Source: JACVCJ01 sp052437175 (GTDB lineage Bacteria > Bacteroidota > Bacteroidia > CAIKAF01). Taken from it: a DNA stretch of 64,000 nucleotides. Below the pieces are notes generated by a model. It made no database searches. It was not told the origin of the DNA and saw nothing but the letters and a program-made list of their open reading frames with translations. The stretch covers positions 687,733 through 751,732 of the forward strand of contig JBQVOK010000001.1 in the NCBI GenBank assembly GCA_052437175.1. Direction: 5' to 3'. Each line of letters opens with the position of its first letter. The stretch's first letter is position 1. This document shows, piece by piece, positions 50,126-56,558 of this stretch. The translations under genes and the position numbers were made by a program.

Positions 50126-50470
50126 ATGAATCTATATGAAACGGTGTTTATTATAACGCCCGTGCTCTCTCAGGAACAAGTGAATGAGGTCACGTCCAAG
50201 TACAAAGAGCTGCTTCAGGAAGGCGGCTGCGAGGTAATCAACGAAGAAAGCTGGGGCCTGAAAAAGCTGGCTTACCCGATCGAGAAGAAATCGACCGGTT
50301 TCTACCAGTTGTTCGAGTTCAAAGCCTCTCCCGATTTCATCGAGAAATGGGAACTTACCTTTAAACGCGACGAGCGTATCCTGCGTTTTATGACCGTTCG
50401 CCTGGACAAATACGCGGCTGAGTACAACCAGAAACGTCGCAAAAAACTGGCCGAGAAAGCCGCTAATTAA
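50126..50470 (+). CDS. rpsF: 30S ribosomal protein S6
   Basis: Binds 16S rRNA together with S18. It is 114 residues with the S6 pattern NLYETVFIITPVLSQEQV, SWGLKKLAYPIEKKSTGFYQLFEF and FKRDERILRFMTVRLDKYA. The S6-S18-L9 gene order is conserved in most bacteria, and the genes are closely spaced. Confidence 0.98.
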   Translation: MNLYETVFIITPVLSQEQVNEVTSKYKELLQEGGCEVINEESWGLKKLAYPIEKKSTGFYQLFEFKASPDFIEKWELTFKRDERILRFMTVRLDKYAAEYNQKRRKKLAEKAAN

Positions 50471-50493
50471 TTAACAAACAAATTGTACGTATT

Positions 50494-50781
50494 ATGTCTA
50501 CTCAGAATACAACTACAGAAACAAGCGGAGAAGTAAGATATCTTACTCCAATTCCGGTTGAAGTTAAAAAACAGAAATACTGCCGCTTTAAAAAAGCAGG
50601 TATCAAATACATCGATTACAAAGATCCCGATTTCCTTCTGAAATTTGTGAACGAGCAGGGTAAACTCCTGCCGCGCCGTATCACCGGTACATCTTTAAAA
50701 TACCAGCGCAAAGTGGCCACGGCCGTTAAACGTGCCCGTCAGATCGCTCTGCTGCCTTACGTAACCGATATGTTAAAATAA
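50494..50781 (+). CDS. rpsR: 30S ribosomal protein S18
   Basis: It is 95 residues, with the S18 core KKQKYCRFKKAGIKYIDYKDPDFLLKFVNEQGKLLPRRITGTS present (from about residue 24) and an unusually long, Thr-rich N-terminal tail of about 20 residues, as commonly seen in Bacteroidota. S18 pairs with S6 on the 30S platform. It starts 23 bases after rpsF. Confidence 0.98.
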   Translation: MSTQNTTTETSGEVRYLTPIPVEVKKQKYCRFKKAGIKYIDYKDPDFLLKFVNEQGKLLPRRITGTSLKYQRKVATAVKRARQIALLPYVTDMLK

Positions 50782-50795
50782 TAAGGAGGTACGCT

Positions 50796-51248
50796 ATGTT
50801 AGAAGTAATTTTGAAAAAAGAAGTTCAGAACCTGGGTTCTAAAGACGAGATCGTTAAAGTACGTCCGGGTTATGCCCGTAACTTCCTGGTTCCCCAGGGA
50901 ATTGCGGTAATGGCTACTGAATCAAACCGTAAAGTACATGCCGAAAACCTTCGTCAGCGTGCGCACAAAGAGGCTAAGATCCTCGAAGATGCCAAAGCAC
51001 TGGGCGAAAAGATATCGGCCCAGGTGATCAAGATCGGCGCCAAAGCCGGTGAAAATGGCAAGATCTTCGGATCGGTGAACACGGTTATGCTGGCCGATGC
51101 CTACGAAAAAGCAGGTATCCCGGTTGACCGCCGCCAGATTGCCCTGATCGGTGACGATACCATCAAACAACTCGGAAACTACAAAGCCAACATCAAACTT
51201 CACAAAGAAGTTTCTGTAGAAGTAGAATTCGAAGTGATCGGAGAATAA
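50796..51248 (+). CDS. rplI: 50S ribosomal protein L9
   Basis: It is 150 residues with the N-terminal L9 motif ILKKEVQNLGSKDEIVKVRPGYARNFLVP and the typical central helix and C-terminal domain (KIFGSVNTVMLADAYEK, IKLHKEVSVEVEFEVIGE). L9 binds 23S rRNA and helps reading-frame fidelity. The start follows an AAGGAGG sequence, one of the few good Shine-Dalgarno matches in this window, and the gene ends at a strong terminator. Confidence 0.98.
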   Translation: MLEVILKKEVQNLGSKDEIVKVRPGYARNFLVPQGIAVMATESNRKVHAENLRQRAHKEAKILEDAKALGEKISAQVIKIGAKAGENGKIFGSVNTVMLADAYEKAGIPVDRRQIALIGDDTIKQLGNYKANIKLHKEVSVEVEFEVIGE

Positions 51249-51269
51249 TTCCATTTTTTACATACTTTT

Positions 51270-51301
51270 AATGCGGGTTCTTAGAATCCGCATTTTTTTT
51301 T
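51270..51301 (+). terminator. Terminator of the ribosomal operon
   Basis: ATGCGGGTTC-TTA-GAATCCGCAT at 51271-51293, a 10-base stem with one G-T pair, then a run of eight to nine T residues. The methyltransferase ATG at 51306 follows at once. Confidence 0.92.
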
Positions 51302-51305
51302 ATCC

Positions 51306-52196
51306 ATGCAAAAGCAAATAGATCTCCTGTACCCCGTACACAACAGCGAATTTTACGAACTGATCGACTGTGGCGGCTTTGAAAAACTGGAACGTTTCGG
51401 CGAGTTCATTACCATTCGTCCCGAGCCACAGGCCGTGTGGGACAAGGTACTGAGCGAAGCGGAATGGAAGAAAAAGGCCCATGTGAAGTTCGTGGGTACC
51501 TCCAGCAACAGCGGGCGCTGGGAAAAATACCGCGCCATGCCCGATAACTGGCAGGCTACCTACCGCAACGGAGATCTGCGCCTTACCTTTAACCTGGCCC
51601 TTACCGGCTTTAAACACGTAGGCGTATTTCCTGAACAGAGCGCCAACTGGGACTTTATCTACAGCCGTCTCAACGAAATGAAAGGCGAAACGCCCGCTTT
51701 CCTGAACCTGTTCGCCTATACGGGCGGAGCCTCCCTGGCTGCCAAAGCTGCCGGCGCCGACGTAACGCATGTGGATAGCATTAAACAGGTGGTAAGCTGG
51801 TCGCGCCGTAACATGGAAAGCAGCAACCTGGACAACATACGCTGGGTGGTGGAAGACGCCGTAAAATTCGTGAAACGCGAGAAGAAACGCGGTAAACAGT
51901 ACCAGGGCATTATCCTGGACCCGCCGGCATTCGGTCACGGCCCCAACGGCGAAAGCTGGAAACTGGAAAAGCAGATCAACGAACTGCTGAAAGACGTGCT
52001 GGACATACTGGACCCGAAGCAGGGCTTTATGATCCTGAACACCTATTCCCTGGGCTTTTCGGCCCTGATCGTGGAAAACATGATCCTGGCCATGACGGCC
52101 GCCCGCAAAAATAACTGGAAACCGCAGTTCGGCGAACTGTACATGCCCGCTACCAGCGGAATACGTCTGCCCCTGGGCGTTTACTGCCGCATGTAA
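51306..52196 (+). CDS. SAM-dependent methyltransferase, RlmI/RlmK-like
   Basis: A 296-residue enzyme. The SAM-binding Rossmann motif is FLNLFAYTGGASLAAKAAGA with the acidic loop VTHVDSIKQVVSW, followed by the catalytic-type motif ILDPPAFGHGPNGE. The first ~110 residues form an RNA-binding-type domain. This group methylates rRNA cytosines or guanines (RlmI-like). The ATG lies only five bases after the ribosomal operon terminator and no separate promoter is visible, so expression may depend on read-through. Confidence 0.88.
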   Translation: MQKQIDLLYPVHNSEFYELIDCGGFEKLERFGEFITIRPEPQAVWDKVLSEAEWKKKAHVKFVGTSSNSGRWEKYRAMPDNWQATYRNGDLRLTFNLALTGFKHVGVFPEQSANWDFIYSRLNEMKGETPAFLNLFAYTGGASLAAKAAGADVTHVDSIKQVVSWSRRNMESSNLDNIRWVVEDAVKFVKREKKRGKQYQGIILDPPAFGHGPNGESWKLEKQINELLKDVLDILDPKQGFMILNTYSLGFSALIVENMILAMTAARKNNWKPQFGELYMPATSGIRLPLGVYCRM

Positions 52197-52199
52197 CTT

Positions 52200-52814
52200 C
52201 TATACCGATTCTTTATAAGGCACGCGGTTCAGGATCGAACGGCCGAGCGTGACCTCATCGGCATATTCGAGTTCTCCGCCGAACGAAATACCGCGGGCAA
52301 TGCTGGTAATGGGCACCTGTATACCCTGTAATTTCTTATAGAGATAAAAGGACGTGGTATCGCCTTCGGGTGTGGAACTGAGTGCCAGGATGATCTCACT
52401 GAGTTCCTGCGTATGCGCGCGCTGTATCAGGCTGTCGATCTGCAGGTCCGATGGCCCTACGCCGTCCATCGGGGAGATCTTGCCGCCCAGTACATGGTAT
52501 ACACCGCGGTACTGGTGCGTATTTTCAATGGCCAGCACATCGCGAATATCTTCCACCACGCACACAATGGCATGCTGGCGGCGGGCATCGCTGCAAATGC
52601 TGCACAAAGGCTCGTCGGAAAGGTTGTGGCAGTTGCGGCAGCGCTGTATGTTCTCCTTCATCTGCGTAAGTGCGTGTGCAAACTGCTGTACACGGCCTTC
52701 GTCCTGCTGCAGCAGGTGCAATACCAGGCGCATGGCGGTCTTTTTACCGATGCCGGGCAGCAGGGCAAATTCATTTACGGCATTCTCCAGTAATTTAGAA
52801 GGGATATTATCCAT
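52200..52814 (-). CDS. recR: Recombination protein RecR
   Basis: Acts with RecF and RecO to load RecA at gaps. It is 204 residues from the ATG at 52814. It has an N-terminal helix-hairpin-helix (LLPGIGKKTAMRLVLHLL), a C4 zinc finger (CRNCHNLSDEPLCSIC), a Toprim domain (VVEDIRDVLAIENTHQYRGVYHVLGG, then EIILALSSTPEGDTTSFYL) and the terminal TSIARGISFGGELEYAD. A TATATTTG box at 52825-52832 sits just before this start and excludes the longer frame. It converges on the methyltransferase, with only three bases between their stops. Confidence 0.97.
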   Translation of the reverse strand: MDNIPSKLLENAVNEFALLPGIGKKTAMRLVLHLLQQDEGRVQQFAHALTQMKENIQRCRNCHNLSDEPLCSICSDARRQHAIVCVVEDIRDVLAIENTHQYRGVYHVLGGKISPMDGVGPSDLQIDSLIQRAHTQELSEIILALSSTPEGDTTSFYLYKKLQGIQVPITSIARGISFGGELEYADEVTLGRSILNRVPYKESV

Positions 52815-52824
52815 AGATATACTG

Positions 52825-52832
52825 CAAATATA
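52825..52832 (-). promoter_or_regulatory. -7 box of recR
   Basis: Minus-strand TATATTTG, 10 bases before the ATG at 52814, between the end of the YigZ gene and recR. Confidence 0.55.
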
Positions 52833-52854
52833 GGCTTCTTTCCGGTAGCCGTAC

Positions 52855-53457
52855 TTAAAGCGGCCCCGAGATTTCCACACCGAAGAGGGGAGAAGCCAGC
52901 ACTTCGGCCTGTACGCTGCGCGGGAACGACACCAGCCAGTTCACTTCATGGGTATAGGTCCGTTGCAGCCATTGCCCGCGGAAACGCTTAACCCAGGAGG
53001 TACATTCGCCTTCTTTTTCAAAAGCAAAACGCATCTGCAGGCTGAATTCCGCTTCTTTCTCCATCACGCCGGCCAGGGTAAGGGCTTCGTCTGCCGCGGT
53101 TTTGTATGCATGGATGAGCCCGGGCACCCCCAGTTTGATGCCGCCGTAGTAACGCACCACGGCTACCAGTACATTGCTGATGTCGTGACTGTAAATTTTA
53201 TTCAGTATGGGGCGGCCGGCGCTGCCGGAAGGTTCCCCGTCGTCGTGTGCGCGGCCCTGCCCCTTGTGCACGTCCAGCAGGTAGCCCGAGCATACGTGTA
53301 CGGCCTGCGGGTGTTCCTGGCGCAGGCGCTGGATATGTTCCTTAACCTGTTCTTCGGTACTTACCGGGAAAACAAAAGCGAGAAAGCGGCTTCCTTTCTC
53401 GCGGTATACAGCTTCGCCCGTCCCGGAGGGATAGCGGTGCATTTCTATCTGTGACAT
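52855..53457 (-). CDS. YigZ/IMPACT family protein
   Basis: A 200-residue protein. The UPF0029/IMPACT core has YREKGSRFLAFVFPV, then AHDDGEPSGSAGRPIL, DISNVLVAVVRYYGGIKLGVPGL and a C-terminal DUF1949-like part (EFSLQMRFAFEKEGE). The function is unclear; eukaryotic relatives bind Gcn1. It starts three bases after the superoxide dismutase stop and is probably cotranscribed with it. Confidence 0.9.
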   Translation of the reverse strand: MSQIEMHRYPSGTGEAVYREKGSRFLAFVFPVSTEEQVKEHIQRLRQEHPQAVHVCSGYLLDVHKGQGRAHDDGEPSGSAGRPILNKIYSHDISNVLVAVVRYYGGIKLGVPGLIHAYKTAADEALTLAGVMEKEAEFSLQMRFAFEKEGECTSWVKRFRGQWLQRTYTHEVNWLVSFPRSVQAEVLASPLFGVEISGPL

Positions 53458-53460
53458 TAC

Positions 53461-54177
53461 TTAAACGGCAAAACGGGAACCGGCATAGTCCCAGTTCACT
53501 ACGTACCAGAAATTATCGATGTAATCGGCACGTTTGTTCTGGTATTTCAGGTAATAGGCATGTTCCCACACATCGAGGCCCAGGATGGGCTTACCGCCTT
53601 TTTTACCCAGCATCAGCGGGTTGTCCTGGTTCAGGGTGGAAATGATCTTCAGTTCGCCTTTATGGTCTTTGATCAGCCAGCACCAGCCGCTGCCAAAACG
53701 GGCCAGGGCTTCGGCCTTGAATTTTTCCTTAAAGTTCTCAAAGCTGCCGAAGGTAGCCTGTATGGAGGTGGCCAGGGAGCTGTTGGGTACGTTATTGGCC
53801 TGTCCGCGGCGCATCAGGTTCCAGAATAAAGTATGGTTCCAGTGTCCGCCGGCATTGTTGCGGATGGCATCGTTGTATTTGGAGATATTGGCAAACACTT
53901 CTTCGAGGTTGGCCGGGAAACGGCGTTCCTTTTCCACCGCGGCGTTCAGGTTCTTTACATAGGCGGCGTGGTGCTTACCGTGATGGATCTGCATGGTAGA
54001 CATATCGATATAGGGTTCCAGCGCGTCGTAGGCATAGGGCAGATCGGGCAGGGTAAATACGGGCCCTGCGGCCGGAGTTTCTGCCAGGGCGGAGGCAAAA
54101 CCCATCTGTGATGCGGCCAGCGCACCTACGCCCAGCAGGGCGCCTTTCCGTAAAAAATCTCTTCTTGAATTTTCCAT
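53461..54177 (-). CDS. Exported Fe/Mn superoxide dismutase (Tat signal)
   Basis: Converts superoxide to peroxide and oxygen. It is 238 residues. Residues 4-12 (SRRDFLRKG) followed by a hydrophobic stretch form a twin-arginine signal, so the enzyme is exported already folded with its metal. The SOD fold has the metal ligands in MQIHHGKHHAAYV, GGHWNHTLFW, and LDVWEHAYYLKYQN. Exported Fe/Mn SODs are less common than cytoplasmic ones. YigZ follows on the same strand. No clear -7 box was found upstream. Confidence 0.93.
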   Translation of the reverse strand: MENSRRDFLRKGALLGVGALAASQMGFASALAETPAAGPVFTLPDLPYAYDALEPYIDMSTMQIHHGKHHAAYVKNLNAAVEKERRFPANLEEVFANISKYNDAIRNNAGGHWNHTLFWNLMRRGQANNVPNSSLATSIQATFGSFENFKEKFKAEALARFGSGWCWLIKDHKGELKIISTLNQDNPLMLGKKGGKPILGLDVWEHAYYLKYQNKRADYIDNFWYVVNWDYAGSRFAV

Positions 54178-54257
54178 GATCGTTTATGTATCGTAATAGA
54201 ATATGATTGCGAAAAAAGTTAAAAAAAAACGACTAAAATGTGAGGTGAAGTTATGAA

Positions 54258-54282
54258 TATTCTAAGGAATAGACCAACTTTG
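54258..54282 (+). promoter_or_regulatory. Promoter with dyad for the cytochrome c maturation operon
   Basis: TATTC-TAAG-GAATA (54258-54271) stands immediately upstream of a CAACTTTG -7-like box at 54275-54282, 22 bases before the TTG start of ccmB. It is a possible regulator site. The 54178-54304 gap holds no gene. Confidence 0.45.
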
Positions 54283-54304
54283 CACTGCTTTTTTTAAGGG
54301 AATA

Positions 54305-54961
54305 TTGATACAGCGCATTTATATACTGTTACGGAAAGACCTGCGTCTGGAATTTCGCAGTAAAACCGGTTTATCTTCCCTGCTGATGTATGCGCTCGGC
54401 TCCGTTTTTATTATTTACATGTCCGTAGGCGAGCCCGAACAGAGCCTCACCTGGAACGCCCTTTTCTGGATCACACTTTTGTACAGTTGTGTAAACTCGG
54501 TGATGCGGGCCTTTTATTACGAAACCTCGTCCATGCGGCTGTACTATTACCAGGTCGCCCATCCGCAGGAAATTATTTTTGCCAAGCTGCTGTACAGTTA
54601 TGCGCTCAATACCCTGCTGCTGCTGGTCAGTTTCGGGGCCTTTACGCTGGTATTGGGCAACCTGGTGCAGAACATGCCGCTGTTTGTGCTGGTATCGCTG
54701 CTCAGTACCTGGGGCATAGGGGCTATGCTTACGCTCATATCGGCCATTTCGGCACAGACCAATAATGCGGCGGGTATATTGCCCGTACTGGCCTTCCCGG
54801 TGCTGCTGCCGCTCTTTCTTTCGGCCATTAAGGCCACCTCGGCGGCCATTGACGGCGAAGCCTTTGCACAACAATGGGAAAATATAGCCGTTCTGGGGCT
54901 TTTCAATATACTGGCATGGCTATTTTCTTACCTGTTATTTCCGTATCTTTGGCGCAGTTAA
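54305..54961 (+). CDS. ccmB: Cytochrome c maturation protein CcmB
   Basis: Membrane subunit of the CcmAB ABC complex that releases holo-CcmE. It is 218 residues with six predicted helices, starting with the family pattern IYILLRKDLRLEFRSKTGLSSLLMYALGS. The start is TTG at 54305. No ccmA is adjacent, so the ATPase must be elsewhere or absent. It opens a run of ccm genes that extends to 59195. Confidence 0.85.
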   Translation: MIQRIYILLRKDLRLEFRSKTGLSSLLMYALGSVFIIYMSVGEPEQSLTWNALFWITLLYSCVNSVMRAFYYETSSMRLYYYQVAHPQEIIFAKLLYSYALNTLLLLVSFGAFTLVLGNLVQNMPLFVLVSLLSTWGIGAMLTLISAISAQTNNAAGILPVLAFPVLLPLFLSAIKATSAAIDGEAFAQQWENIAVLGLFNILAWLFSYLLFPYLWRS

Positions 54962-54980
54962 AAAAAGAGGTATCTGAAGC

Positions 54981-55655
54981 ATGAAAATGATAATTCGACA
55001 CGGTTATAAAGTGCTGGCAGTTCTGATAATGCTGTACGTGATACCTATGGCCTGGACGGGCGAGGTTTCGGTACAGGTGATCCTGCATGAGACTATCCGC
55101 AACCTGTACTGGCACGTGGTGATGTGGTTCGCCATGATCCTGATGTTCGGCGTTTCGGTGTATTACTCCGTTTCGCACCTGGTAGAACCTTCGGAAAAGA
55201 AAGATATTTATGCGCTGGAGTTTGCCCATGTAGGCATGATGTTCGGCCTGGCCGGTATCGTTACCGGAATGATCTGGGCACAGTTCACCTGGGGCGCACC
55301 CTGGACCAATGATACCAAACTGAACGGCTCGGCAGCCAGCCTGCTCATCTACGCGGCCTATTTTATCCTGCGTAATTCCATACAGGATAAGGTAAAACAG
55401 GAACGTACCGCGGCCGTTTACAATATTTTCGCCTTTGTGATGCTGCTGATCCTCGTGGGCATCATGCCCCGCCTCAAGGAAACCCTGCACCCGGGCAACG
55501 GCGGCAACCCGGGCTTTGGCGATTATGACGACCTGAAAGGTTCTATGGCCATCGTATTCCGCCCGGCCGTACTGGCCTGGATACTGATCGGCGTGTGGAT
55601 AGCCAATATTCGTATACGCATTAAAACACTTCAACTGAAAAAAGAACAATGGTAA
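54981..55655 (+). CDS. ccmC: Cytochrome c maturation protein CcmC (haem handling)
   Basis: Brings haem to CcmE. It is 224 residues with six helices. The tryptophan-rich WWD-type segment reads QFTWGAPWTNDTKLNGSAAS here, a divergent form of the usual WGTWWxWD, as in many Bacteroidota. Conserved histidines flank it in the helices (HVVMWFAMI, VSHLVEP). It overlaps the next gene by seven bases. Confidence 0.88.
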   Translation: MKMIIRHGYKVLAVLIMLYVIPMAWTGEVSVQVILHETIRNLYWHVVMWFAMILMFGVSVYYSVSHLVEPSEKKDIYALEFAHVGMMFGLAGIVTGMIWAQFTWGAPWTNDTKLNGSAASLLIYAAYFILRNSIQDKVKQERTAAVYNIFAFVMLLILVGIMPRLKETLHPGNGGNPGFGDYDDLKGSMAIVFRPAVLAWILIGVWIANIRIRIKTLQLKKEQW

Positions 55656-56104
55656 AACCGTACATCCTGTCTCTTATCTTCTGTGTTTCAGCCATCCTGA
55701 GCGCCGGAGCCGCCACGCCCGATACCCTGGCCGACCTGAACGGTATGCTGGGCGGTATCAAGAACATACAGATCAGTAAGGAAAAACCCATCCCGGCCGG
55801 TTTTACCGTAGCGCCCGACGGCTGGGTAACCAGCGATACCTCGCTGCTGACGAACAAGGTTTACGTGTTCGAAGTATTGGCACAGACGCCGGAAGAGGAG
55901 ACCTTCATCGTGGCGTTCAGATACGATAACCGTAGCTCCGTTCCCAAAGTGACCGTTATTGCCGATAAGATCGAAATGGCCACCGGCCTGCGCAAAGACG
56001 GTATGATCTGGGTAGTGGTAACGGTAAGCATGGTGGTGTTTGCCGTACTGATCGGCTACCTGGTACTGCTGGACCGCAAAGTGCGGAAAATAGAAAAAGC
56101 TTAA
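55649..56104 (+). CDS. CcmD-like protein with extended periplasmic N-terminal domain
   Basis: A 151-residue protein. The last ~35 residues (a single helix GMIWVVVTVSMVVFAVLIGYL followed by LLDRKVRKIEKA) match CcmD, which is normally a tiny one-helix protein. The preceding ~110 residues comprise a signal peptide and a periplasmic domain (PAGFTVAPDGWVTSDTSLLTN, EETFIVAFRYDNRSS) not found in classical CcmD. Position between ccmC and ccmE supports the assignment. The role of the extra domain is unknown. Confidence 0.7.
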   Translation: MVKPYILSLIFCVSAILSAGAATPDTLADLNGMLGGIKNIQISKEKPIPAGFTVAPDGWVTSDTSLLTNKVYVFEVLAQTPEEETFIVAFRYDNRSSVPKVTVIADKIEMATGLRKDGMIWVVVTVSMVVFAVLIGYLVLLDRKVRKIEKA

Positions 56105-56115
56105 TATTTCACGAC

Positions 56116-56520
56116 ATGAAAAAATTTTATATCATTCTGGTACTTACCCTGGCCGCCGCCGCTGCCATTATCGTGTATACGGTAGACAATGCGGGCTCCT
56201 ATGCGTCCTTTGCCGATGCCACTTCCAAACCGGAGCGTGAGCACAGGGTTTCCGGCTACCTGAACCTGGAAAAAGAGATCCGTTACAACCCGCGCGAAAA
56301 CGCCAACCTGTTCTCCTTTTTTATGAAAGACAAAAAAGACGGCAGGGAATGCAAAGTCTATTTCAACGGCGCCAAACCCCAGGATTTTGAGCGTTCCGAA
56401 GAAGTGGTGATCACCGGTAAAATGAAAGGTGACAGCTTTTATGCCACCAAGATACTGATGAAGTGCCCGTCCAAATACAACGACGCTTCCGAAGTAACCG
56501 AAATTACTGCCAACTCCTGA
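56116..56520 (+). CDS. ccmE: Cytochrome c maturation protein CcmE, cysteine variant
   Basis: Periplasmic haem chaperone, 134 residues, anchored by one N-terminal helix (residues 4-20). The OB-fold is visible (VSGYLNLEKEIRYN, KVYFNGAKPQDFE, EVVITGKMKGDSFYATKILMKCPSKY). In most bacteria haem binds covalently to a histidine in a HxxxY motif. Here the residue is Cys117 with Tyr121 (CPSKY), the CxxxY form described for archaea and some sulfate reducers. It lies between the ccmD-like gene and ccmF. Confidence 0.88.
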   Translation: MKKFYIILVLTLAAAAAIIVYTVDNAGSYASFADATSKPEREHRVSGYLNLEKEIRYNPRENANLFSFFMKDKKDGRECKVYFNGAKPQDFERSEEVVITGKMKGDSFYATKILMKCPSKYNDASEVTEITANS

Positions 56521-56558
56521 GATAAGACACATAACATTCCTGTTTTTTTAGTATATTC

